A stretch of 64,000 nt of DNA from Terrimicrobiaceae bacterium (GCA_028713285.1 JAQTOP010000006.1:1-64000), one strand, 5' to 3'. Positions 26,464-34,180 are shown, numbered from the stretch's first letter. Translations and numbers: made by a program. Notes: generated by a model from the sequence alone, not told the origin.

Positions 26464-27155
26464 TGAGCCTGCTTGTTTTCCACGGCCTCCAGGTCTCCGC
26501 GCAATAGGGAATCGATCAATTCGGCAACGCCCGCCCCCGCATTCGAGCGGGTGACGAAGTTCACACGCTCCTTGAGAGCAGGCAGAGCGTTGGCGACAGC
26601 CGCGGACAAGCCGCAGCGTTCCAGAAAAGCATGGTCGTTCTCTGCATCACCCACTCCGACCACCCCGGAAAATAGAATGCCGCGAATATCCAGCGCGGCC
26701 TGCAATCCACTGGCCTTGTTCACCCCGGCGGGCAGCACCATCACCGCTCCTTTGTTGAAAATCACATGGAGTTCCAGCGCCATTTCCTTGATCAATTCAA
26801 GAACTGCAACTTCGTGCGGTTCGACCGTGGCGACAATGACCTGTCCCGCTGCAACGGGGATGCCGCGCCGGCCAAGCTCCGCGGCAAATTGCGGCGGGGG
26901 CGGCGGGGCCATCACGCGGGTCTCTTTTGTAAGGGGCGAATACAGCACGCCGCCATTCTCTGCGACCACGGAATCGAACAAGCCCATCACGCCGGGAGCG
27001 CCGGCGAAGTCTTTTAACCCGCGGCCTGTCACAAGAAATGTCGCGGCCCCAGCGTCCCTGACTCTTTGCAATGCCTGCATCGTGGCCTCATCGACCATGC
27101 CATCCGTGGCGATGGTTCCGTCAAAATCCGTTGCAAAAGCCAGCCACTTCATCAT
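26460..27155 (-). CDS. HAD-superfamily hydrolase (Cof/SPP type)
   Basis: Haloacid dehalogenase-like phosphatase of 231 residues. Motif I is FATDFDGTIATDG near residues 7-19, motif II VTGRG, motif III lysine in VNKASGL, and motif IV GVGDAENDHAFL. A C2-type cap of about 85 residues lies between motifs II and III. This is the COG0561 group, which includes sucrose-phosphate and mannosylglycerate-phosphate phosphatases; substrate unknown. The ATG at 27155 (MMKWLAF) is preferred over an upstream TTG. It is coupled to the ROK kinase. Confidence 0.85.
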   Translation of the reverse strand: MMKWLAFATDFDGTIATDGMVDEATMQALQRVRDAGAATFLVTGRGLKDFAGAPGVMGLFDSVVAENGGVLYSPLTKETRVMAPPPPPQFAAELGRRGIPVAAGQVIVATVEPHEVAVLELIKEMALELHVIFNKGAVMVLPAGVNKASGLQAALDIRGILFSGVVGVGDAENDHAFLERCGLSAAVANALPALKERVNFVTRSNAGAGVAELIDSLLRGDLEAVENKQAQ

Positions 27156-27229
27156 CACGATATCGTGCAAGGCCGCACAGGCGCGTTTGCGGCTGGAGCA
27201 GAAATCAACGAATGCACAATAAGGCGAAC

Positions 27230-27276
27230 CGAAAAAATCCGCCCAGGCCGCTTTCCAGCCCGGGCGGGAGGTTTTT
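27230..27276 (-). terminator. Rho-independent-type terminator after yciE/F-like gene
   Basis: GC-rich stem CCGCCC (27237-27242) paired with GGGCGG (27260-27265), followed on the minus strand by a six-base T run (27230-27235). A run of seven T lies on the other side at 27270-27276, so it could act in both directions. It sits right behind the YciE/F-like gene. Confidence 0.7.
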
Positions 27277-27289
27277 TTCTAATCGAGAA

Positions 27290-27793
27290 TTATTTTGCTT
27301 CGGCCATTTCCGCTTCATTGTTGACGACGCCCTCGGCGATTGCCGTGAGCTTGTCATCCGCCTGGATCTCCTCATCCAGCGTGTCCTGGAGAAGCTCGGC
27401 CACGTTCTTCTCCCCGAGAAGTTCCGCAAATGTGCGCGCCGTGCCGTAGCCAGCGATCTCATAATGCTCGACTTTCTGGGCGATGCTAATAATGAGCGCA
27501 TCGCGCACGGCGTCGGTGGCATCCTCCCCGATCACCTTTTTCCCTTCCTCGATCAGCCCCTCCATGGCCTTGCATTTCTCGCGGCCGGTGGTGGCGTCGA
27601 GCAGTTTCAATGCTTTTTCCAGCCGTTCGACATGCCCTCTGGTTTCCCCAAGATGCTCCTCGAAAGCCGTGGACAATTCCTCGTGCGTGGAGGCTTTGGC
27701 CATTTTGGGGAGTGCCTTGGTCAGTTGATTTTCGGCACTGTAAAGATCCTGAAGATCGTGAACAAGTGCGTCGCGCAGGGTATTAATTTTCAT
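27290..27793 (-). CDS. YciE/YciF ferroxidase-family (DUF892) protein
   Basis: Ferritin-like four-helix protein of 167 residues. It starts MKINTLRDALVHDLQDLYSAE, with the family's D-L-Y-S-A-E-x-Q segment, and has EHLGETRGHVERLE, KVEHYEIAGYGTARTFAE and LLQDTLDEEIQADDKL; the glutamates and histidines of a di-iron site are in place. Members are induced by osmotic or general stress in enterobacteria. It is followed by a good terminator and seems to be transcribed alone. Confidence 0.93.
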   Translation of the reverse strand: MKINTLRDALVHDLQDLYSAENQLTKALPKMAKASTHEELSTAFEEHLGETRGHVERLEKALKLLDATTGREKCKAMEGLIEEGKKVIGEDATDAVRDALIISIAQKVEHYEIAGYGTARTFAELLGEKNVAELLQDTLDEEIQADDKLTAIAEGVVNNEAEMAEAK

Positions 27794-27897
27794 AACAGTA
27801 TTTTATCGCTGGGCACCCCATGGGAGGATGTCAGGAAATTGCAGGCAATTCCCTGAGAGAAGGGTCAGGGGCGGCGGCCTTATCGCAGCCGCCGGTG

Positions 27898-28254
27898 TCA
27901 TGCCTCGAGCACTCGCTGCAAATCCGAGAAACCCACCGGCTTTAGCAACCAGGCATCGAAGCTCGATTTTCCGGAACGCTGGCGCAATCCTTCAGGCTCG
28001 TGTCCTGTCACGGCCACCAGCCGAACTCCATGAGCCCAGGGCCGGGCGCGAATCACCCCGCAAGTGTCGTAGCCGCCCAGCTTGGGCATGCTGATGTCCA
28101 GCAGGAACAACTCCGGCTTGAAAACCGCAGCGCGCCTAATGCATACATGCCATCCGTCGCCACTTCAGTTTCAAAGCCCATCCGCTTGAAGCATCATTTC
28201 CAAACTTTTCGCCGAATCTTCATGATCGTCCACGACCACGGCGCGGCGCTTCAC
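27898..28254 (-). pseudogene. Frameshifted response-regulator receiver domain
   Basis: Receiver-domain remnant in three frames. Starting near 28254, KRRAVVVDDHEDSAKSLEMML is followed after one frame change by KRMGFETEVATDGMYAL and after another by FKPELFLLDISMPKLGG, then VTGHEP and LLKPVGFSDLQRVLEA to a stop at 27898. The acidic pair, phospho-acceptor aspartate (LLDISMP) and lysine (LLKPV) are all still encoded, so the decay is recent or one break is a sequence error. No output domain. The intact receiver at 29039-29434 is a different gene. Confidence 0.75.
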
Positions 28255-28470
28255 GGCTTTTGCTTCGGAAGATTGCGGGGAGCGACTGGACGGCCGGAAT
28301 AGCAGGCATATTTTATTCGCAGATCGCATGGCAGCGGAGGCATGGACGCATCACAAAAATATTCCCCGACAGCCACCTCAATCAATACATCCACCCATTG
28401 TCCGACATGCGATTCATTATCGGAAACACGGCTTGAATACCCTCTCCGCTAAAAACTAAACCCAAAAAAA

Positions 28471-28662
28471 ATGACAACTCTCGAGATCAAAGGAAACTGG
28501 AACACCATCAAAGGCAAACTTAAGCAAAAGTATGGCCAGTTGACGGATGACGATCTTGCCTTCGTGCAAGGCAAGGAAGAGGAGCTGCTTGGTCGCCTTC
28601 AAACCCGCCTTGGCAAAACCAAGGAGGAAGTGCGCAGCGATATCGAACAGCTCGGAAGTTAA
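28471..28662 (+). CDS. CsbD family stress protein
   Basis: A 63-residue hydrophilic protein of the CsbD (general stress, sigma-B regulated in Bacillus) family: [24 protein letters not shown] is split by the usual G-K-x-K-x-x-x-G pattern, then [18 protein letters not shown]. Molecular function unknown. An A-rich leader (CCCAAAAAAA) precedes the ATG with no strong Shine-Dalgarno. It is probably co-transcribed with the DUF1328 gene 17 bases downstream and ends at a terminator beyond it. Confidence 0.93.
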   Translation: MTTLEIKGNWNTIKGKLKQKYGQLTDDDLAFVQGKEEELLGRLQTRLGKTKEEVRSDIEQLGS

Positions 28663-28679
28663 ATAGCAACTCAAAAAAT

Positions 28680-28844
28680 ATGCTTCATTATGCCATAGTA
28701 TTTCTAGTCGTGGCCCTTATTGCGGGATTTCTGGGATTTGTGGGAATCGCAGGCTTGGCGGCCGAAATCGCCAAAATTCTGTTTGTTCTTTTCTTAATCC
28801 TATTTATCATCACATTGGTCATCGGACGGCGGCCTCCTGTCTAA
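28680..28844 (+). CDS. DUF1328 (YtjA-like) small membrane protein
   Basis: A 54-residue protein with two hydrophobic helices ([20 protein letters not shown] and then [19 protein letters not shown]) joined by the conserved [11 protein letters not shown] loop, the DUF1328 signature. Function unknown; members often sit next to CsbD-type genes. It is AT-richer than the window average. The start lies 17 bases after the csbD-like stop and the gene ends just before a terminator. Confidence 0.9.
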   Translation: MLHYAIVFLVVALIAGFLGFVGIAGLAAEIAKILFVLFLILFIITLVIGRRPPV

Positions 28845-28860
28845 GTTAGTGCACGCGCTT

Positions 28861-28893
28861 TGCCGCAAAATAAGCGGCAGGGGGCTTTTTTTT
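28861..28893 (+). terminator. Rho-independent terminator after DUF1328 gene
   Basis: Stem TGCCGC / GCGGCA with a 7-base loop AAAATAA, extended by GGGGGC and followed by eight T (28886-28893). It lies 17 bases after the DUF1328 stop. Confidence 0.75.
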
Positions 28894-29038
28894 GATATCA
28901 GCTCTGCGCGATTCTGTTTTTTCGCTACAGCAGGCGCGCCGCATTTTCACTGAATTCGGCGCTTTTCAATCTCGCATCACCATATCCAATTGCTTTTGCC
29001 GGACAATATTGAAACGTTCCACTGCACTCTTGATATAA

Positions 29039-29434
29039 ATGCCCGGAAATTCTCCGAAAAACTTCCTGTCGATTTTATTGGTGGAGGATCATCTGGATAC
29101 TGCGCAGGCGATCGGTCATTTTCTTATGGCGCTTGGACATTCCGTGAGGACAGCCGATTCCGTGGAAACGGCGGTCAAGAACGTCGTTGAACACCAATTC
29201 GATTTGATCATCAGCGATGTGGGACTGCCGGATGGAAATGGCGTCAGCTTGATGCATGGCATTCGACCGTTCTGCAGCACACCCGCCATTGCCCTTACAG
29301 GATACAGCGGGGAAGACGATATCGCGCGGTGCAAACGGGCGGGCTTTAATCTTCATCTCACGAAGCCCATCGATCCGGCGACATTGCAGGAGGCTATATC
29401 ATCCATACAATCTTCCTCGTCCTCTTCATCGTAA
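29039..29434 (+). CDS. Single-domain response regulator with polyserine tail
   Basis: Receiver-only protein of 131 residues (CheY-like). Acidic pocket in LLVEDHLD, phospho-acceptor aspartate in LIISDVGLPDGNG (near residue 60), threonine in ALTGYSG and lysine in LTKPIDP. No output domain. After the receiver fold ends (LQEAISSIQ), the final seven serines and the TAA stop are encoded by the left arm of palindromic repeat copy 2. It could accept phosphate from the hybrid kinase at 21352-23484, but pairing is not shown. Confidence 0.88.
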   Translation: MPGNSPKNFLSILLVEDHLDTAQAIGHFLMALGHSVRTADSVETAVKNVVEHQFDLIISDVGLPDGNGVSLMHGIRPFCSTPAIALTGYSGEDDIARCKRAGFNLHLTKPIDPATLQEAISSIQSSSSSSS

Positions 29435-29489
29435 TCTTAATCCCTCAGACGATGGGGATTATGATGAAGATTACGAGGACGAGGAAGAT
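29410..29489. repeat. Palindromic dispersed repeat, copy 2 (TCGTAATC family)
   Basis: An 80-base inverted repeat between two convergent genes. Outer arms are perfect over 15 bases: ATCTTCCTCGTCCTC at 29410-29424 and its complement at 29475-29489; an inner stem AATCCC / GGGATT surrounds the loop TCAGACGATG. Between them the same short words occur in permuted order. The left arm encodes the polyserine tail of the upstream regulator; the right arm, on the other strand, that of the pseudouridine synthase. Confidence 0.85.
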
Positions 29490-30073
29490 GAAAACACCGC
29501 GTCCCGCTCGAGCGCCGAAAGCTCGCGCCACGTTCCGACCGCAAGGCCGTCCGGCAAATCAAATTCGCCGATCCGCACCCGGATCAATCGCAGCGTGGGA
29601 TGGCCGACCGCCGCCGTCATCCGGCGCACCTGCCGGTTGCGTCCCTCCCGCAGCTCGATCGCGATCCATGCATCGGGTATCGCCTTGCGCACGCGAATCG
29701 GCGGATCGCGCGGCGCAACCCTGGGCTGCGGCTCGATCCGCCACGCCCGCGCAGGCAGCGTGATCCTCCGCTGCACCGCCACGCCCTCTGCCAGCGCCCG
29801 GAGCGCCGGCGCAGCCGGCTCCCCCTCGACCTGCGCCCAGTAGCGCCGCCAATGCCCGCGCGCCGGGTGCAGCAGGCGGTCGTTCAAACCGGGCTCATCC
29901 GTCAGCAGCAACAGCCCCTCGGAATCCGCGTCGAGCCGGCCCACGGGATAGACGCCTCCCGGCAGGCCGCATTCCGCCAGCGTCCGCTGGCCGGACGACT
30001 CGGGCGTGAACTGACTGAGCACGGCGTAGGGCTTGTGGAGCGCAAGGAGCATGCGCGATTGATCCCTCGTCAT
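29471..30073 (-). CDS. RluE-like rRNA pseudouridine synthase
   Basis: RsuA/RluB/RluE-type pseudouridine synthase of 200 residues, lacking the N-terminal S4 domain, as in RluE. Catalytic aspartate is in VGRLDADSEGLLLLT (near residue 48); KPYAVLSQF and REGRNRQVRRM are also diagnostic. Predicted to modify 23S rRNA. The C-terminus VFSSSSSS and stop are encoded within palindromic repeat copy 2, beyond the last family-conserved residues. Start at ATG 30073 or the internal ATG at 30052. Divergent from the downstream NAD(P)HX repair gene. Confidence 0.9.
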   Translation of the reverse strand: MTRDQSRMLLALHKPYAVLSQFTPESSGQRTLAECGLPGGVYPVGRLDADSEGLLLLTDEPGLNDRLLHPARGHWRRYWAQVEGEPAAPALRALAEGVAVQRRITLPARAWRIEPQPRVAPRDPPIRVRKAIPDAWIAIELREGRNRQVRRMTAAVGHPTLRLIRVRIGEFDLPDGLAVGTWRELSALERDAVFSSSSSS

Positions 30074-30101
30074 GCCGTTCGCGTCAGCATAAAATCCCGT
30101 T

Positions 30102-31562
30102 GTGCTCGTGACGTGCGATCAAATGAAAGGCATCGAGGCCGCGGCGTTCCGGCGTGGAGTCGATCCCGAGCGGCTCATGGAATCCGCCGGCTCCGCCATT
30201 GCCCGCGCGATCCTCGACTTCTTCCCCACGCCCGCTCTCGCGACGGCCCTCTGCGGCAAGGGCAACAACGCCGGCGACGTGCTCGTGGCCGCCCGCCGCC
30301 TCGCCGGGCTGGGATGGGAAATCGAAATCGACCTCGCCTTTCCCGAGTCCGAACTCTCCCCGCTGCCAGCCAAGAAACTCGCCGAGCTGCGGAGCGTTCA
30401 AAAATCGAAAGTCGAAAACCGAAAATCGAAAATTCTGTTGGACGGCCTCCTCGGCATCGGCGCGCAAGGCGCTCCGCGCGAGCCGGTGGCCGCTGCAATC
30501 CGCAGCCTGAACGAGCAGCGGAGCTGCCATGGAGCGTTCGTCGTGGCGGCGGACATTCCGAGCGGATTGGATGCGGATACGGGACAGCCCGGCGCTCCCT
30601 GCGTCACCGCCGACCTCACCGTGACGATCGGCCACGCCAAGACCGGTCTGCTTGCGGACGCCGCAACGAATTTCGTCGGCCGCCTCGCGCTCGCGCCGCT
30701 CGATGAGCTGACTGCCGGCGCGGGCGATCCCGCGGAATTGATCACGCCGGAATGGCTGCGCCCCCTGCTCAGCCCGCGCTCGTTCGATTCGCACAAAGGC
30801 ATGTGGGGCCGAATCGGCATCATCGCCGGCTCGCGCGGCACCCTCGGCGCGGCGCGGCTTTGCGCCGAGGCGGCGCTGCGGTCCGGCGGGGGATTGATCA
30901 CCCTCTATGCGCTGCCCGACACCTACGAGTTGCTCGCCGCCACGGCGCCGCCCGAGGTCATGGTCAAGCCGGTTGCAAGCTACGTGGAGGCGCTGTCGGA
31001 CCGGCTCGACGCGATCGGCATCGGCCCCGGCCTGGGTCTGGCGCAAGACCTCGCGGTGCGCGAAATCGTCGCACGATTTCCCGGCCCAATGGTCGTCGAT
31101 GCCGACGCGCTCAACCTCCTCTCGCGGCATTCCGGCGCATGGGATCAGCCCGCCGGCCCGCGCCTCATCACCCCCCACCCCGGCGAGATGGAGCGGCTGT
31201 TTCCCGCAGGCAGCAAGCTTGCCCGGCGCGCCGCGGCCGAACAATACGCCGCCCTTCATCCGGTCACCGTGCTGCTCAAAGGGGCCCGCACCGTGATCGC
31301 GCAGGCCGGCGCGGCGACCGCATTCAACACGACCGGCAACCCCGGCATGGGCAGCGGCGGCATGGGCGACGTGCTCACCGGCGTCTGCGCAGCGCTCCTG
31401 GCGCAGAGGCATTCGCCGCGCGATGCGGCGATGCTTGGCGCGTGGATTTGCGGCCGCGCCGCGGAGCGCTATGTCTTCGGCCCCGGCGGCTCGCCCGAAT
31501 CGCTGGTCGCCGGCGAAATCATCCGCCACCTCGGCGGAACGCTGCGCGAGCTGCGCGGCTAA
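30102..31562 (+). CDS. nnr: Bifunctional NAD(P)HX epimerase / ADP-dependent dehydratase
   Basis: Repairs hydrated nicotinamide cofactors; 486 residues. The N-terminal YjeF_N epimerase domain (about 1-205) has LCGKGNNAGDVLVAARRL and DIPSGLDADTG. The C-terminal YjeF_C/CARKD dehydratase domain (about 215-486) has SFDSHKGMWGR, GIGPGLG, VDADALN, TPHPGEMERL and GSGGMGDVLTGV. Around residues 99-112 the sequence QKSKVENRKSKI is encoded by an A-rich near-repeat and replaces the usual hydrophobic strand entry; it looks like an in-frame insertion. The gene ends against a convergent DUF697 gene with a 4-base overlap. Confidence 0.93.
   Translation: MLVTCDQMKGIEAAAFRRGVDPERLMESAGSAIARAILDFFPTPALATALCGKGNNAGDVLVAARRLAGLGWEIEIDLAFPESELSPLPAKKLAELRSVQKSKVENRKSKILLDGLLGIGAQGAPREPVAAAIRSLNEQRSCHGAFVVAADIPSGLDADTGQPGAPCVTADLTVTIGHAKTGLLADAATNFVGRLALAPLDELTAGAGDPAELITPEWLRPLLSPRSFDSHKGMWGRIGIIAGSRGTLGAARLCAEAALRSGGGLITLYALPDTYELLAATAPPEVMVKPVASYVEALSDRLDAIGIGPGLGLAQDLAVREIVARFPGPMVVDADALNLLSRHSGAWDQPAGPRLITPHPGEMERLFPAGSKLARRAAAEQYAALHPVTVLLKGARTVIAQAGAATAFNTTGNPGMGSGGMGDVLTGVCAALLAQRHSPRDAAMLGAWICGRAAERYVFGPGGSPESLVAGEIIRHLGGTLRELRG
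30400..30435 (+). repeat. A-rich short tandem-like repeat inside nnr
   Basis: Imperfect iteration of the words AAAATCG and AAAGTCG / AAAACCG (AAAATCGAAAGTCG then AAAACCGAAAATCGAAAATT). The composition contrasts sharply with the flanking GC-rich codons. Read in frame it gives the lysine-rich KSKVENRKSKI. From memory, similar GAAAATCG word repeats occur in intergenic regions of related genomes. Confidence 0.6.
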
Positions 31563-32686
31563 TCCGTGCCGGTCGGTTTGCGGTGCAGAAGCGGCAGCGC
31601 GCGCGACCTGAAGGAATCGAAGCCGGGCTGGAGGCGGCGGAACAATTTCCGCGTCTCCTGCAGCGGGAGGTCCTCGATGAAATACGCGATCGCCGCGCGC
31701 CCGACCGCATACGTGCCCGCGCCCGCTACGATGCCCGAGATCGCATTGCCCCAGATCGGGAAAATTTTCAGCAGCGCGCGCGCTCCCTCGCGGAACGCAA
31801 AACCGACGCCGATGTTCAAGCCCAGCGAACCCGCGAACTCCGCAATCAGCCGCGCGCTCGCCGGACGTCCGCTCACATAGACGATCATCCCGACGAGGAG
31901 GGATTGCAGGGTCGTGAGCACCGGCATGTCCGCGAGCGGAATCGGCTGCACGCCGATCACGCCGCACACGGCGGTGAAGGATTTCAAGAGCGACGTGGCA
32001 ATCGCCGCCTGCGCGCCCCGCGCCCGCGTGAGGCGGGCGAACTCGAGCTTCGCGCAATTCGGGAGGCACGCGCACAGCGCCTCCGCCGCAGCCTCGGCGG
32101 AATCGGATTCCGCGCCGAAAACATGGAGGGAGCGCTGGACGAACTCGCGCCGCGAATTCAACAGCGCGCTCAATCGCGCCCGCGCGGCGGCGGCCTCGCC
32201 GCCGAAGGCCAGCGCAACCATTCCCGGTCGCACACCGTCCGGCTCGTCGGCAAGCGCGACGCGCGCCACGGCCACCGCGAAGGCTTCATCGAAACCCTCC
32301 GCGGCATCCGCTTCTCCGCGCAGGAAAACGATGGCGTCCGGCCGCTGCGCCGCGAGGCCCGTTTGCACCACGGCATCCGGCGTCGAGGCGCGCGCATCGA
32401 GCACGTCGATCGCGCCGCGGTCCGCCACACGATACGCGCGCCAGCCCCGGTCGGCGTCGCCCGTTTCGACCGGCACCCCGCCCAGGAAATGCAGCAGCGC
32501 GGGCACGGTCGTCTGCACGGCGCCGCCGACCACCAGCAGGCGCGCGGGCCGCTGCTCGAGGAAGAGTTCCCGCAACGGCACCAGCTCGCGCAGAATCGGC
32601 TTTTGCACGCCGCCCGGCAGTTTCTCCACGAGCGACGCGAGCCGTTCGTAGAGCTTCAGCACGCTGTCACGGTTCAAAATTTGCAA
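31559..32686 (-). CDS. DUF697 membrane protein with degenerate GTPase domain
   Basis: A 375-residue protein resembling the GTPase-plus-DUF697 (YcjF/YcjX-like) architecture. The N-terminal half (about 50-210) follows a Ras-like strand order but the P-loop position reads LLVVGGAVQTTVPAL instead of GxxxxGK(S/T), and the DxxG position reads IDVLDARA, so nucleotide binding is doubtful. The C-terminal DUF697 part (about 230-360) has GVQPIPLADMPVLTTLQSLL, then hydrophobic segments including GIVAGAGTYAVGRAAIAYF. Function unknown. Its start overlaps the upstream peroxiredoxin by 20 bases. Confidence 0.78.
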   Translation of the reverse strand: MQILNRDSVLKLYERLASLVEKLPGGVQKPILRELVPLRELFLEQRPARLLVVGGAVQTTVPALLHFLGGVPVETGDADRGWRAYRVADRGAIDVLDARASTPDAVVQTGLAAQRPDAIVFLRGEADAAEGFDEAFAVAVARVALADEPDGVRPGMVALAFGGEAAAARARLSALLNSRREFVQRSLHVFGAESDSAEAAAEALCACLPNCAKLEFARLTRARGAQAAIATSLLKSFTAVCGVIGVQPIPLADMPVLTTLQSLLVGMIVYVSGRPASARLIAEFAGSLGLNIGVGFAFREGARALLKIFPIWGNAISGIVAGAGTYAVGRAAIAYFIEDLPLQETRKLFRRLQPGFDSFRSRALPLLHRKPTGTD

Positions 32687-33170
32687 GATCTTCGAGCAGG
32701 ATGTCCGTGTGTTCGGCGGGCTTCACCCGGCGGAACACGGATTTGATGCGGCCGTCGGGGCGAATGACAAACGTCGTCCGCTCCGTGCCCATGAATTTTT
32801 TGGCATACAGGTTTTTCTCGACCCACACTCCGTAGGCTCGAACGATCGACTGCGCCTCGTCGCTGATGAGCGGAAACGGCAGCCCGTATTTCTCGATGAA
32901 CTTCCGATGACTCGCGACGGAGTCCACGCTCACGCCGAAAAACGCCGTGTCCGGCCGCAGCAGGCGCGACCAGCGATCCCGCATGTCGCACGCCTGCGTC
33001 GTGCAGCCCGGCGTATCGTCCTTCGGATAAAAATACAGCACCACCGCCGCGCCCCTCAGCCCGCTCAACCGCACGGTTGCGCCCTCGGGGCCGTATGCGC
33101 CGCCAACGGCCACCGCCTCGAAATCGGGCGCGTCCATGCCGGGAAGCAGTTCCACCCGTTCCATGGTCAC
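32667..33170 (-). CDS. Thioredoxin-dependent peroxiredoxin (Bcp/PrxQ type)
   Basis: Peroxide-reducing enzyme of 167 residues. The peroxidatic cysteine is in YPKDDTPGCTTQACDMRD; the second cysteine four residues on (C-T-T-Q-A-C) is the atypical 2-Cys resolving partner of PrxQ. GVSVDSVASHRKFIEKYGLPFPL and TFVIRPDGRI complete the fold. Cytoplasmic, no signal peptide. Start is GTG at 33170 (overlapping the upstream stop as GTGA) or ATG at 33164. A secreted relative is at 43261-43776. Confidence 0.93.
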   Translation of the reverse strand: MTMERVELLPGMDAPDFEAVAVGGAYGPEGATVRLSGLRGAAVVLYFYPKDDTPGCTTQACDMRDRWSRLLRPDTAFFGVSVDSVASHRKFIEKYGLPFPLISDEAQSIVRAYGVWVEKNLYAKKFMGTERTTFVIRPDGRIKSVFRRVKPAEHTDILLEDLANFEP

Positions 33171-33406
33171 ACCCGTTGTGGGCCGAGCCAGTCGAGCGCC
33201 TTCACGTAGCTCTGGCGCTCGAGGTAATGCCGCAGCCTCGGGTCGGCGTCCGCCGGCAATTCCCCCGCGAGCCGGTCCACCGCCTCCGACGCCTCGATCA
33301 ACTGCGCAAGGTGCGCCTTCGGATCCCGCTCGTAGAACTGACGGTCCGCGACAATCGCGAGCCGCCGCTCCAGGGCGTCGCGCAGCTCCTCAAAACTCGT
33401 CTTCAC
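33167..33406 (-). CDS. Small alpha-helical protein, unknown
   Basis: A 79-residue soluble protein (MKTSFEELRDALERRLAIVAD, ends ALDWLGPQRV), rich in charged helical heptads. No family recognised. Its stop overlaps the peroxiredoxin start by four bases, which supports it being a real, co-translated gene. It lies just before the tRNA-Asn gene on the other strand. Confidence 0.6.
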   Translation of the reverse strand: MKTSFEELRDALERRLAIVADRQFYERDPKAHLAQLIEASEAVDRLAGELPADADPRLRHYLERQSYVKALDWLGPQRV

Positions 33407-33571
33407 ACCGTGGACATCGCAGCGAACGCACCGGCGCGCAAGTCCCGAGACAAGCCGTGGCGAATCCAGGCCAACGGGACGCGGACCAAATCGCCCGCGA
33501 GAATTCGCGAAACATTGAGGGTTGAAATCGGGAGGCAGCCGTGTTTGAGTTCCCGGCTCGCAACGAACAAA

Positions 33572-33646
33572 TCCTGAGTAGCTCAGTGGTAGAGCGGTCG
33601 GCTGTTAACCGATTGGTCGTAGGTTCGAATCCTACCTCAGGAGCCA
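33572..33646 (+). tRNA. tRNA-Asn (anticodon GTT)
   Basis: Cloverleaf of 75 bases including an encoded CCA. Acceptor TCCTGAG pairs with CTCAGGA; D-arm AGCTCAGTGGTAGAGC; anticodon loop CTGTTAA with GTT at 33604-33606; T-arm GTAGGTTCGAATCCTAC. It forms the left boundary of an accessory-looking region that ends at tRNA-Lys. Confidence 0.97.
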
Positions 33647-33650
33647 TTTT

Positions 33651-33673
33651 GTAACTGATTTGTTTTCAGTTAC
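33651..33673. repeat. Short inverted repeat behind tRNA-Asn
   Basis: GTAACTGA and TCAGTTAC, eight bases each, separated by 7 bases, starting four bases after the CCA end. No T-run follows, so it is a weak terminator candidate. Position next to a tRNA 3' end would also suit an integration core site; no second copy of the tRNA end was found. Confidence 0.45.
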
Positions 33674-33992
33674 TTAAATGCTGTTGAGGTCAGAATTTTG
33701 GGCCGTTTGACAGCAGGATTGCCCGCAAACTTTAGGATGGTACCCGAGTTTGCAGTGCGTCGCACGAGCTCTGCCACAGCGGAAGAGCCCATGACTCCGC
33801 AAGACTTCCACTCGCCACCGGGAGTTCGAGCGGCGCATGTGGAATTCAAGAAACACGCACGCGCGAATCTGCTACCGGCATTCCCATATTGGCGTCAGGC
33901 CCCTAGCTGCGCGTATCCGATCACCGAAGCCTGCTGCCTCGCGAACGGAGGATTTCTCCATCCGTCTCCCGCCCCGCCGACGAATCAAGGGT

Positions 33993-34175
33993 GATCCCGC
34001 AAAATCCAAAAAACAGCAAATGGCCGCCGGCGCCGCCCTCGCCGCCAGGCGCGGAGAATAAAGCAAATCCGGCCTCAAAGGCGCTTCCCGGCAAATGGTG
34101 GACTCCATGTCCGAGAAGGAACTGCGCGACTTTGCGAAGACGAAGGACAAGAAGTTGCCGGCGAAAAAGGATTGA
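33993..34175 (+). pseudogene. Decayed DUF3008 paralogue
   Basis: Reads DPAKSKKQQMAAGAALAARR-GE, then a TAA stop at 34059-34061, then continues in the same frame SKSGLKGASRQMVDSMS, EKELRDFAKTKD, KKLPAKKD and a TGA. Compared with the intact copy at 25153, the start ATG is lost (GAT) and a lysine-type codon has become TAA. No other coding sequence is recognisable between 33674 and 33990. Confidence 0.8.
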
Positions 34176-34180
34176 GCGAT

